A stretch of 8,835 bases of DNA, taken from an uncultured Microbacteriaceae bacterium. Lineage in GTDB: Bacteria > Actinomycetota > Actinomycetes > Actinomycetales > Microbacteriaceae. Shown piece after piece: positions 1-6,036 of the stretch. The DNA lies in assembly GCA_946481135.1 (NCBI GenBank), contig CAMLMQ010000123.1:1-8835 (forward strand). Direction: 5' to 3'. The translations under genes and the position numbers were made by a program. The stretch's first letter is position 1. Every line of letters starts with the position of its first letter. The notes under the pieces were generated by a model. That model searched no databases. It saw nothing but the letters and a program-made list of their open reading frames with translations, and was not told the origin of the DNA.

Positions 1-34
1 GGATCTCGTCGGGGCTGATGGTGATGTCTGCCAT
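1..34 (-). CDS. atpA: ATP synthase F1 alpha subunit, first 11 codons only
   Basis: The minus strand opens with ATG at 34-32 and reads MADITISPDEI before leaving the window. This matches the usual N-terminus of bacterial F1 alpha, which binds nucleotide at the non-catalytic sites of the alpha3beta3 head. The gene follows atpH by 35 nt, which is its standard place in the atp operon. A purine-rich stretch (AGAGAAG) lies a few bases before the ATG and is the only ribosome-binding signal I can see. The identification rests on position plus the short N-terminal match; the rest of the gene is outside the window. Confidence 0.93.
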   Translation of the reverse strand, partial: MADITISPDEI

Positions 35-69
35 TGTCTTCTCTGTCTTCGAGGGTCGGTGAGCCGGGA

Positions 70-861
70 TCAGCCGGCGAGCTGGAGTCGGAGGTCGGAG
101 AGGCGCGACGACACGGTGCCGTCGACGACCTCGTCGCCGACCTGCACGCGGAGTCCGCCGAGGACGGCGGGGTCGACGATCACGTCGACCTGCACCGGAC
201 GGCCGTGCTGCGACGTCAGAGCGGCGGCGAGGCGCTTCTGCTGGGCGTCGCTGAGCGGGGTGGCGGCCGTCACCGTGGCGATGACGCGTCCGGCGGCCGA
301 GGCCACCGTCTGGGCCGCGCCTCCGACGAGTTCGCCGATGCGCCGGCCGCGCGGGCTCTGCACGAGGTGGGTGAGGATGGCGACCGTCGCGGGCGACGCC
401 TTGCGGCCGATGAGTCGCGTCACGACGTCGGCCTTCGCCGCCGGGTCGCCGAGCTTGCTGCCGAGGGCCAGCTCCAGGTCGGGGTCGGAGGCGACGGCTC
501 GGCCGACCGCGAACAGTTCGCCCTCGAGGCCTGCCTTCTCGCCCGCGGCGGCGGCGAGTGCCCGGATGCCGAGCGTCTCGATGCCGTCGACGAGCTCGTC
601 GGAGTCGGACCAGCGCGACTCGACGACGCCGCCGAGCAGCTTCGCCGTGGTCGCGTCGAGGGAGGGGAAGATGCGGCCGAGCAGGGCCGACTTCTCCGCC
701 CCGGGGATCGACGGATCCGACAGCACCGCGCGGAGCTGCGACGAGCCGGCGATCGCGCGGCCCGCCGCCAGCAGCTGCTCACCGGTCGTGAGCTTGACGG
801 CCTTCACGGCGTCGAGCTGCGCCGTGGCGGCGGCGAGGGCGTTGCGGGTCGCGGATCCCAT
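70..861 (-). CDS. atpH: ATP synthase F1 delta subunit, long actinobacterial form
   Basis: This 263-residue protein is the delta subunit of the peripheral stalk, which ties the top of the F1 head to the b subunits. The C-terminal family signature is visible at about residues 229-257 (VDPAVLGGLRVQVGD followed by a GTVSSRLSDL stretch). E. coli delta has about 177 residues; actinobacterial versions are commonly longer, and the extra length here is N-terminal. Residues 30-91 and 116-179 look like two copies of the same helical unit: both begin with GRA, share LxxxL and AxK positions, and end in ELV. The ATG at 861 overlaps the atpF stop by one base (TGATG), so translation is probably coupled. Unlike mycobacteria, delta is not fused to a b subunit. 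Confidence 0.97.
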   Translation of the reverse strand: MGSATRNALAAATAQLDAVKAVKLTTGEQLLAAGRAIAGSSQLRAVLSDPSIPGAEKSALLGRIFPSLDATTAKLLGGVVESRWSDSDELVDGIETLGIRALAAAAGEKAGLEGELFAVGRAVASDPDLELALGSKLGDPAAKADVVTRLIGRKASPATVAILTHLVQSPRGRRIGELVGGAAQTVASAAGRVIATVTAATPLSDAQQKRLAAALTSQHGRPVQVDVIVDPAVLGGLRVQVGDEVVDGTVSSRLSDLRLQLAG

Positions 862-1415
862 CAGGCCTTCGCCTTCTCGGACTTCTCCAGGTCGGCGAGG
901 AAGCGGTCGACGAGCGCCGTCGACTTCTTGTCGTCGCTGAGCGCTTCGCCGATGACGCCCGACGCGAGGTCGAGCGCGAGCGAACCGACCTCGGCACGGA
1001 GCGAGACGAGCGCTGCGGCGCGTTCGGCCTCGATCTGCACCTGCGCGTTCGCGGCGATGCGCGCGGCCTCCGCCTGCGCGGCCTCCCGCGCTTCGGCGAC
1101 GATCGCGGCGCCCTCGGTGCGGGCCTGCTCGCGGATGCGCGCGGCCTCGGCGCGGGCCTCGGCGAGCTGCGACTCGTACTCGCCCTTCGTCGCGGCGGCC
1201 TCGGCCTGCGCCTCCTCGGCGCGCTTGAGCCCGCCCTCGATCGCGTCCGCACGGGCGTCGAGCGCCTTGTTCATGCGGGGCACGACGAAGACGCCCACGA
1301 CGACGAGCAGGGCGACGAAGATGACGCCCGACCAGACGATGTCGTAGATCGCGGGGATCAGCGGGTTGGTCGTCTCTTCTTCCGCGGCGACCGCGGTGAG
1401 GAGAGTGCGCAGCAT
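861..1415 (-). CDS. atpF: ATP synthase F0 b subunit
   Basis: This 184-residue subunit is the peripheral-stalk b chain: a membrane anchor followed by a long coiled coil that reaches F1 delta. A short outside segment (1-25, with the acidic run EEE) leads into one hydrophobic helix at about 26-46, then PRMNKALDARADAIEGGLKR, the typical b-subunit entry into the stalk. Residues 60-150 are an uninterrupted Ala/Glu/Arg-rich heptad-like helix. The length is normal for actinobacteria. The ATG at 1415 is supported by a strong Shine-Dalgarno (AAGGAGG, 1427-1421) at good spacing. The gene starts 28 nt after the atpE stop and overlaps atpH by one base. The segment NPLIPAIYDIVWSGV (17-31) recurs in similar form in the small membrane protein at 5103-5354. 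Confidence 0.97.
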   Translation of the reverse strand: MLRTLLTAVAAEEETTNPLIPAIYDIVWSGVIFVALLVVVGVFVVPRMNKALDARADAIEGGLKRAEEAQAEAAATKGEYESQLAEARAEAARIREQARTEGAAIVAEAREAAQAEAARIAANAQVQIEAERAAALVSLRAEVGSLALDLASGVIGEALSDDKKSTALVDRFLADLEKSEKAKA

Positions 1416-1420
1416 CCCGA

Positions 1421-1427
1421 CCTCCTT
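1421..1427 (-). promoter_or_regulatory. Shine-Dalgarno of atpF
   Basis: The minus strand reads AAGGAGG five bases before the ATG at 1415. This near-perfect site fixes the atpF start and is the strongest ribosome-binding site seen in the atp operon here. Confidence 0.85.
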
Positions 1428-1443
1428 CAGTAGGGGAATCGGA

Positions 1444-1686
<243 letters not shown>

Positions 1687-1700
1687 TTACTGAAGGGACT

Positions 1701-1714
1701 CCGGCGGGTGCCGG
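1701..1714 (-). promoter_or_regulatory. Short hairpin in the atpB-atpE spacer
   Basis: The minus-strand RNA would read CCGGC-ACCC-GCCGG, a perfect 5-bp GC stem with a 4-base loop, starting four bases after the atpB stop codon. No U-run follows, so it is not a typical intrinsic terminator. The plus strand shows the same sequence as a tandem near-repeat, CCGGCGGGTG then CCGGCGGGTC (1701-1720). A role as an mRNA-stabilising or ribosome-spacing element ahead of atpE is inference. Confidence 0.45.
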
Positions 1715-1718
1715 CGGG

Positions 1719-2582
1719 TCAGTGCTCGTCCGCCAGCGACAGCTGGATGTAGACGGCGGCGAGGAACGTGAAGACGTAGGCCTGCAGCACGGCGACGAGG
1801 ATCTCGAAGACCGTGAACGCCGCGCCGAAGGCGAACGTGCCGATGCCGAGCAGACCGAGGGCGTTGCCCTCGACCGCGAGCACCGTGAAGAAGAAGAAGT
1901 GGGTCGCGGCGAAGCAGAGCACGAGCAGCAGGTGCCCGGCGACCATGTTCATCAGGAGTCGGAGGGTGAGCGTGACCGGGCGCAGGATGAACGTCGACAG
2001 CAGCTCGATCGGCGCGACGACGATGTACAGCGGCCACGGCACGCCCGCGGGGAAGAGCGAGTTCTTGAAGTACCGGAACCCGTGCTTCTTGATGCCCGCG
2101 TAGATGAAGATCACGTACGACACGAGCGCGAGCACGAGCGGGGTGCCGATGACCGACGTGCCGGCGATGTTGAGGAACGGCACGATTCCGGTGATGTTCA
2201 ACCCGATGATGAGGAAGAACATCGTCATGAGCGGCACCATGAAGCGCCGCCCGTCCTTCTCGCCGAGCGTCGAGATGATGATGTTGTTGCGCACGAAGCC
2301 GAGGATGAACTCGGTCGCCGCCTGCGCCCGCGTCGGGATGACCCGCATGTTGCGCGTGGCGAGCAGCAGCCAGACGATCAGCACCGTGACGACGAGCAGC
2401 CGGATGAGCATGATCCGGTTGAGCTCGAACGGCGTGCCGGTCAGCGCGGGGATGATCGACTCGGGGAAGAACTCGGAGAGCGACGGCGGGTGGAACGGCT
2501 CGCCGCCGCCATCGCTCGGCTCGTCCGCGCTCGACAGAGCAGGCAGGAAGGGGGTGAGGAAGTTCAGGGCTTTCTCCTGCAT
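1719..2582 (-). CDS. atpB: ATP synthase F0 a subunit
   Basis: This 287-residue integral membrane subunit forms the two proton half-channels against the c ring. A charged and proline-rich N-terminal part (1-50, with FHPPSLSEFFPE at 30-41, typical of actinobacteria) precedes membrane helices at about 55-76, 114-137, 147-163, 186-206, 210-235 and 245-283. The essential stator arginine is Arg208 in TLTLRLLMNMVAGH (204-217). Family members more often have LRLFANM or LRLFGNM; here Leu-Met replaces Phe-Ala/Gly, while Asn212, Gly216 and His217 are kept. The ATG at 2582 has no recognisable Shine-Dalgarno, and an AGGAG lies just inside the gene, so the exact N-terminus is less certain than the rest. 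It is the first gene of the F0F1 operon proper, 96 nt after the AtpI-like gene. Confidence 0.97.
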   Translation of the reverse strand: MQEKALNFLTPFLPALSSADEPSDGGGEPFHPPSLSEFFPESIIPALTGTPFELNRIMLIRLLVVTVLIVWLLLATRNMRVIPTRAQAATEFILGFVRNNIIISTLGEKDGRRFMVPLMTMFFLIIGLNITGIVPFLNIAGTSVIGTPLVLALVSYVIFIYAGIKKHGFRYFKNSLFPAGVPWPLYIVVAPIELLSTFILRPVTLTLRLLMNMVAGHLLLVLCFAATHFFFFTVLAVEGNALGLLGIGTFAFGAAFTVFEILVAVLQAYVFTFLAAVYIQLSLADEH

Positions 2583-2630
2583 CGGGGCGCGGCGACGCGC
2601 GGCGATCGAAAGGGGAAGGTCGTGCCCCTC

Positions 2631-2636
2631 ACACTA
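2631..2636 (-). promoter_or_regulatory. Possible -10 element upstream of atpB
   Basis: The minus strand has TGG-TAGTGT, fitting the actinobacterial TANNNT -10 pattern, about 48 nt before the atpB start. No clear -35 box is visible at 16-18 bp. It lies in the largest intergenic gap of the cluster (2583-2678), where an independent atp promoter would be expected. The gap also holds a weak inverted pair CCCCT/AGGGG (2625-2643), without a U-run. This is a candidate only. Confidence 0.3.
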
Positions 2637-2678
2637 CCAGGGGAATCGCACGCGAACCGCCGGGCGCGGGCGCCGTTC

Positions 2679-3119
2679 TCACCCAGCGGGACGCTCGTCG
2701 TCGGGCAGCGTCACGTCGAGCGGGATGCGGCTGCGCTGGAACGCGACGACGTCCGCGACGAGCGAGCCGAGCACCCCGATGATCGCCGTCACGCCGAAGA
2801 CGCCCGGGTCGATCCAGTCCTGTCCGCGCAGCCAGAGGGAGATGAGGAAGAAGACGACGAGCTTGAGCGTCCACACGCCCATGACCGTCCCGAGGAAGGC
2901 GGGACTCGTGAGGTCGCCGTTCGCGAGGCGGCCGGCGAGCAGGATGCTGAGCGCGGTGAGCGCGAGGAAGAGCCCCGACAGCGCCGCGCCGAGGAGACCT
3001 CCCGCGAGGCCGGTCGATCCGGCGACGACGAAGCCGAGCGCCGCCCCGCCGAGGGCGACGAGTGCGGTGAGCACGGCGCCGTAGCGCAGCGAACGGATCA
3101 GCAGCGGGCGCACGGTCAC
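2679..3119 (-). CDS. AtpI-like four-helix membrane protein preceding the atp operon
   Basis: This 146-residue protein has four hydrophobic helices (about 13-33, 39-62, 76-97 and 106-126) and a polar C-terminal tail ending DDERPAG. It occupies the same place as Rv1303 of Mycobacterium tuberculosis, directly between wecA and atpB, and its size and topology fit that family. AtpI-like proteins are thought to help c-ring assembly or ion supply to F0; the function here is inferred from position and topology, since I see no catalytic motif. The start is the GTG at 3119, which forms a 4-nt GTGA overlap with the wecA stop and has a GAGAGG Shine-Dalgarno seven bases upstream. The open frame runs further upstream to 3416, but that Arg-rich extension is an out-of-frame reading of wecA. 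A second GTG at 3113 is an alternative. Confidence 0.82.
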   Translation of the reverse strand: MTVRPLLIRSLRYGAVLTALVALGGAALGFVVAGSTGLAGGLLGAALSGLFLALTALSILLAGRLANGDLTSPAFLGTVMGVWTLKLVVFFLISLWLRGQDWIDPGVFGVTAIIGVLGSLVADVVAFQRSRIPLDVTLPDDERPAG

Positions 3120-4396
3120 GACGAGGCCTCTCTCTCGTGCAGACGCTCGAGGGCCCGAGCGGCCTCGGCGTCGGTGGGGTCGGCGCTCGCGGCGCTCGCG
3201 GCCGCGGCATCCAGGGGGTCGAACTCCGCGACGCGCGCCTCGAGCGTGAGCTCGGCGGGCGCGCTCTGCACCGCGGCCTCGGCGGCCTTGCGGCGGCTGA
3301 TCGGCGCGAGCGTCACGATCGTGCACGCGAGGAACCCGGCGAGGGCGACGAGCAGCCCGACCCACCACGGGGCGACGAGGAACAGCAGGATGCTGCCGGA
3401 GGCGACGAATGTCCACGCGTAGAAGATGAGCACGGCGTGCGTGTGCGAGTGGCCCATGTCGAGCAGCCGATGGTGCAGGTGCTTACGGTCGGCGGTGAAC
3501 GGCGACTTGCCGGCGCGCATGCGGCGCAGCACCGCGAGGGCGAAGTCGACGAGCGGCACGATGAGCACCGCGAGCGGCAGGATGATCGGGATGAAGTTGA
3601 GCACGGCCTCGGTCGTGCTCGTCGGCACGCTCTGACCGGCGAGGAGCACCGACGAGGTGGCCATGAGCATCCCGACCCCGAGCGCTCCCCCGTCGCCCAT
3701 GAAGAGCTTCGCGGGGTGCCGGTCGCTGCGGCGGAAGTTGAACGGCAGGAAGCCCAGGCACGCGCCGATGAGCGCCGCGGTGATGAACTGCGCGAGGTTG
3801 AAGTAGTCGCTCTGCTCGGTCGGACCGTAGGAGGCGACGTAGCCGTAGACGAAGAACGCGGCGCTCGCGATGATCGTCACCCCGGCGACGAGACCGTCGA
3901 GTCCGTCGATGAAGTTGACGGCGTTCATCACGAGCACGATGAGGAAGAGCGTGATGACGAGCGACTGGTAGGGCGACAGCGGCACGAGCACGCTGCCGAG
4001 CGGGAACTGGAAGATCTGCACGCCCTGCCAGACGAGGATGCCCGCGGTGAGCACCTGGCCCGCGAGCTTCGTGAGCCAGTCGAGATCCCAGATGTCGTCG
4101 GCGACCCCGATCAGCACGATCACGAGTCCCGCGCCGAGCACGGCGAGCACCTGCGGCAGGTTGCTCTGGAAGATGAGGCCGAGCGGGGGCAGCAGCGACC
4201 CGACGGCGAACGCGACGAGCACGGCGGCGAAGATCGCGACCCCGCCGAGTCGCGGCGTCGGACGCGTGTGCACGTCACGAGCGCGGATCTTCGGGTAGAG
4301 CCGGTACCGGTGGCTGAGCTTCCAGATGACCCAGGAGCCGCCGAACGACACGACCGCCGCGACCCCGGTCACGAGGAGGTAGAAGACTATGCGCAC
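3116..4396 (-). CDS. wecA: WecA/MraY-type polyprenyl-phosphate sugar-1-phosphate transferase
   Basis: This 426-residue integral membrane enzyme transfers a sugar-1-phosphate (GlcNAc-1-P in WecA) from a UDP-sugar to polyprenyl phosphate at the inner face of the membrane, starting cell-wall glycan assembly. Family motifs are all present: RDVHTRPTPRLGGVAI (40-55), the Asp pair in VADDIWD (98-104), NFIDGLDGLVAG (161-172), MGDGGALG (233-240) and the His motif KHLHHRLLDMGHSH (305-318). About ten or eleven membrane helices are apparent. Residues about 370-426 form an Ala/Glu-rich hydrophilic tail not needed for catalysis. MraY is less likely because its gene normally sits in the division and cell-wall cluster, whereas wecA next to atp is typical of actinobacteria. 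The start is GTG at 4396, with GGAG (4407-4404) seven bases upstream. It overlaps sua5 by 10 nt and the AtpI-like gene by 4 nt. The acceptor sugar is not proven by sequence. Confidence 0.94.
   Translation of the reverse strand: MRIVFYLLVTGVAAVVSFGGSWVIWKLSHRYRLYPKIRARDVHTRPTPRLGGVAIFAAVLVAFAVGSLLPPLGLIFQSNLPQVLAVLGAGLVIVLIGVADDIWDLDWLTKLAGQVLTAGILVWQGVQIFQFPLGSVLVPLSPYQSLVITLFLIVLVMNAVNFIDGLDGLVAGVTIIASAAFFVYGYVASYGPTEQSDYFNLAQFITAALIGACLGFLPFNFRRSDRHPAKLFMGDGGALGVGMLMATSSVLLAGQSVPTSTTEAVLNFIPIILPLAVLIVPLVDFALAVLRRMRAGKSPFTADRKHLHHRLLDMGHSHTHAVLIFYAWTFVASGSILLFLVAPWWVGLLVALAGFLACTIVTLAPISRRKAAEAAVQSAPAELTLEARVAEFDPLDAAAASAASADPTDAEAARALERLHEREASS
3117..3139 (-). promoter_or_regulatory. Ribosome-binding site and possible start hairpin of the AtpI-like gene
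   Basis: The minus strand reads CACGA, then GAGAGAGGCCTCG, then TCGTG. GAGAGG is the Shine-Dalgarno for the GTG at 3119, which is the GTG of the second arm. CACGA and TCGTG are complementary, so a 5-bp stem could enclose both signals. An 8-base palindrome GAGGCCTC (3123-3130) lies inside. Ribosomes finishing wecA would open it; that coupling role is inference. Confidence 0.4.
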
Positions 4397-5064
4397 CGAT
4401 CGGCTCCGACGACCTCGATGATCGCGGCGTCGGGCACGACCCCGTGACGCAGGATGCGGAGCTTGCCGTCGGGGTGCTCGAGGCCCGTCGCGTCGACGAT
4501 GGTCGAGCCGGTGCCGGCGTCCGCATCCGGATAGTCGGCCCCCGCCTCCCCCGCCTCGAGGTAGACGGCCACCGAGTCGCCGAGTGCCGCCTGCGCCTGC
4601 GCCGCGGTCATCGCGGCCGGGTCGCCCGTGAGGTTCGCGCTCGACACCGCGAGCGGCCCCGTCTCGCTCAGCAGCTCGAGCGCGATGCGATGGCTCGGCA
4701 TGCGCACCGCGACGGTGCCGCGGGTCTCGCCGAGGTCCCAGTCGAGCGTCGGGCGGGCACGCAGCACGATCGTGAGCCCCCCGGGCCAGAATCGTGCGAC
4801 GAGCGCGCGCACCTCGTCGGCCACCGCCTCGGCGAGCGCGTCGAGCGTCGGGATGCCGGGCACGAGCACGGGCGGCGGCGCGGTGCGGTCGCGGCCCTTC
4901 GCGTCGAGCAGGCGCTGCACGGCCTCGGGCGAGAAGGCGTCCGCGGCGACGCCGTACACGGTGTCGGTCGGGATGACGACGAGTTCGCCGCGTCCGATCG
5001 CGGCGCGGGCGAGCCGCATCCCGGTCAGGAGGTCGTCGGGCACGCTCGTGTCGTACAGGGCCAT
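4387..5064 (-). CDS. tsaC: Threonylcarbamoyl-AMP synthase (Sua5/YrdC/YwlC family)
   Basis: This 225-residue cytoplasmic enzyme makes L-threonylcarbamoyladenylate from threonine, bicarbonate and ATP, the first step of the t6A37 tRNA modification. Visible motifs are PTDTVYGVA (32-40), the basic KGRDR segment (56-60), FWPGGLT (92-98), the nucleotide-site motif SANLTGDPA (142-150), STIVD (187-191) and the closing ILRHG (204-208). Length fits the short TsaC/YwlC form with little or no C-terminal Sua5 domain. The basic loop reads KGRDRTAPP rather than the common KxRxxxKPL, a mild deviation. The ATG at 5064 lacks a Shine-Dalgarno. A TANNNT hexamer nine bases upstream suggests a near-leaderless transcript. 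It starts 38 nt after the PLDc_N gene and ends inside the start of wecA. Confidence 0.95.
   Translation of the reverse strand: MALYDTSVPDDLLTGMRLARAAIGRGELVVIPTDTVYGVAADAFSPEAVQRLLDAKGRDRTAPPPVLVPGIPTLDALAEAVADEVRALVARFWPGGLTIVLRARPTLDWDLGETRGTVAVRMPSHRIALELLSETGPLAVSSANLTGDPAAMTAAQAQAALGDSVAVYLEAGEAGADYPDADAGTGSTIVDATGLEHPDGKLRILRHGVVPDAAIIEVVGADRCA
4404..4407 (-). promoter_or_regulatory. Shine-Dalgarno of wecA inside the tsaC end
   Basis: GGAG on the minus strand lies seven bases before the GTG at 4396, within the last codons of tsaC. It supports that start and the 10-nt overlap between the two genes. Confidence 0.6.
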
Positions 5065-5073
5065 GGCCGTTTC

Positions 5074-5079
5074 AGCCTA
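5074..5079 (-). promoter_or_regulatory. Possible -10 element just upstream of tsaC
   Basis: The minus strand reads TAGGCT nine bases before the ATG at 5064. It fits TANNNT and would place transcription start within a few bases of the ATG, which agrees with the absence of a Shine-Dalgarno. No convincing -35 was seen. It lies in the 38-nt gap after the PLDc_N gene. Confidence 0.3.
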
Positions 5080-5102
5080 CGGCGTGGCGGCCGGGAGGGA
5101 AC

Positions 5103-5354
5103 TCAGGGGATGTCGGTGCGCACCCGCGCGGTGCGACCGACGACGAACCAGCCGATCGGCCCGAGCACGGGGAGCGCCCACAGGACGAGCACCCAGAGCG
5201 CCTTCCCGCCCCCCGTGTACCGCGGCGAGCGCATGACCGAGACGGCGGCGATGACGAACAGCACGAGCGGTACGAGCACGAGGACGACGACGACCGCCGA
5301 CCACGTGACGTCGAACGCGGCGGGCAGGAGCGGGTTCACGGATTCCTGATCCAC
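5103..5354 (-). CDS. Small two-helix membrane protein, PLDc_N-like domain
   Basis: This 83-residue protein has two hydrophobic helices, about 19-41 and 52-73, separated by MRSPRYTGGGK. The second helix ends in LPVLGPIGWFVVGR (61-74), matching the two-helix PLDc_N (cardiolipin synthase N-terminal) unit found as stand-alone small proteins in actinobacteria. The phospholipase-D HKD motifs are absent, so it cannot itself be a cardiolipin synthase; its function is unknown. The start is most likely the GTG at 5354, six bases after a TAGACT -10 box and so probably on a leaderless mRNA. A second in-frame GTG at 5339, with AGGA just before it, would give a 78-residue form beginning NPLLPA. Residues 7-21 resemble residues 17-31 of AtpF from the same cluster. 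It is divergent from the HAD gene and 38 nt upstream of tsaC. Confidence 0.82.
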   Translation of the reverse strand: MDQESVNPLLPAAFDVTWSAVVVVLVLVPLVLFVIAAVSVMRSPRYTGGGKALWVLVLWALPVLGPIGWFVVGRTARVRTDIP

Positions 5355-5360
5355 GTCTGC

Positions 5361-5366
5361 AGTCTA
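5361..5366 (-). promoter_or_regulatory. Leaderless-type -10 promoter element of the PLDc_N gene
   Basis: The minus strand reads TAGACT, then six bases (GCAGAC), then the GTG start at 5354. TANNNT followed at this distance by a start codon is the established signature of leaderless transcription in actinobacteria. A -35 match is not obvious. It lies in the 61-bp divergent spacer (5355-5415) shared with the HAD gene and would also be able to feed transcription into tsaC, wecA and beyond. Confidence 0.55.
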
Positions 5367-5415
5367 GGCAGCCGTGTCAGCGACTCCGGCGCGCATCGGC
5401 GAGACTGGACGCACC

Positions 5416-6036
5416 ATGGGTCTGCTCTTCGTCTTCGACATGGACGACGTCCTCTACGACTACGAGTGGCGCGTGCGGATGCGGGGCCTCACCGAGCTGA
5501 CCGGACTGGAGTTCGCCGAGCTGCGCCGCCGCTGGTGGCACGCCGACGGCGAGTGGGCCGCCGAGGCGGGGCGCTGGTCCGACGGCGACGCGTATCTGCG
5601 GGCGTGGCGGGACGCAATGGGCGTCGAGCTGTCGCGGGAGGACTGGGTCGCCAACCGCGGGTCGGCGATGCGCCCGCGGCCCGACGTGCTCACGTCCGTC
5701 GCTCGCGCACGGGAGCTCGGCCGCGTGACGCTGCTGACGAACAACAACCCGCTCGTCGAGGAGCACCTGCCCGTGCTCGCGCCCGACCTCGTGCCGCTCT
5801 TCGGCCACGAGCACCTGCGATCGTCGAGTCGCTACGGCGCGCGCAAACCCGATCCGCGGGTCTTCGAGCGCGTGCTCGAGGCGTACGACGAGCCGGCCGA
5901 GCACACGTTCTTCGTCGACGACCTTCCCGAGAACGTCGCGGGGGCGGCATCCGTCGGCATCGCCGCCCACCTCTACACCGACCCCGACGCCCTCCGCGAG
6001 GCGATCGAGGGTTTCGCGGGCGAGCGCGTCGGCTGA
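5416..6036 (+). CDS. HAD-superfamily hydrolase
   Basis: This 206-residue cytoplasmic hydrolase is the only plus-strand gene. Haloacid dehalogenase motifs appear in order: motif I FDMDDVLYD (7-15) with nucleophile Asp8 and acid/base Asp10; a helical cap at about 16-85 that contains the Trp-rich RRRWWHADGEWAAE (37-50); motif II LLTNNN (106-111); motif III Lys144 in ARKPDPRVF; motif IV VDDLPENV (167-174) with the magnesium-binding Asp pair. This is the small-capped HAD-IA type, as in YihX-like sugar phosphatases, but the substrate cannot be read from sequence. The ATG at 5416 puts motif I at the expected distance from the N-terminus; a GTG at 5374 would add 14 unlikely residues. No strong Shine-Dalgarno precedes it. 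It is convergent with prmC, with only 10 bases between stop codons. Confidence 0.88.
   Translation: MGLLFVFDMDDVLYDYEWRVRMRGLTELTGLEFAELRRRWWHADGEWAAEAGRWSDGDAYLRAWRDAMGVELSREDWVANRGSAMRPRPDVLTSVARARELGRVTLLTNNNPLVEEHLPVLAPDLVPLFGHEHLRSSSRYGARKPDPRVFERVLEAYDEPAEHTFFVDDLPENVAGAASVGIAAHLYTDPDALREAIEGFAGERVG

Noticed and set aside
34..1347. Plus-strand open frame (437 codons) opposite atpH and atpF
   Set aside because: It is antisense to two certain genes; the Ala/Arg/Ser-rich translation has no recognisable fold.
2625..2643. CCCCT/AGGGG inverted pair as an intrinsic terminator before atpB
   Set aside because: The stem is only five pairs, the loop is nine bases and no U-run follows on the minus strand.
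3120..3416. N-terminal extension of the AtpI-like frame up to 3416
   Set aside because: These codons overlap wecA out of frame and encode an Arg-rich run unlike any AtpI-type protein; the GTG at 3119 has a Shine-Dalgarno and a stop-start overlap.
3137..4447. Long plus-strand open frame (436 codons) opposite wecA
   Set aside because: It is the antisense reading of wecA, with highly charged, featureless composition and no plausible ribosome-binding site.
5374..5415. Extended start of the HAD gene at the GTG 5374
   Set aside because: It adds 14 residues ahead of a motif I that normally lies within the first ten residues, and it overlaps the divergent promoter region.
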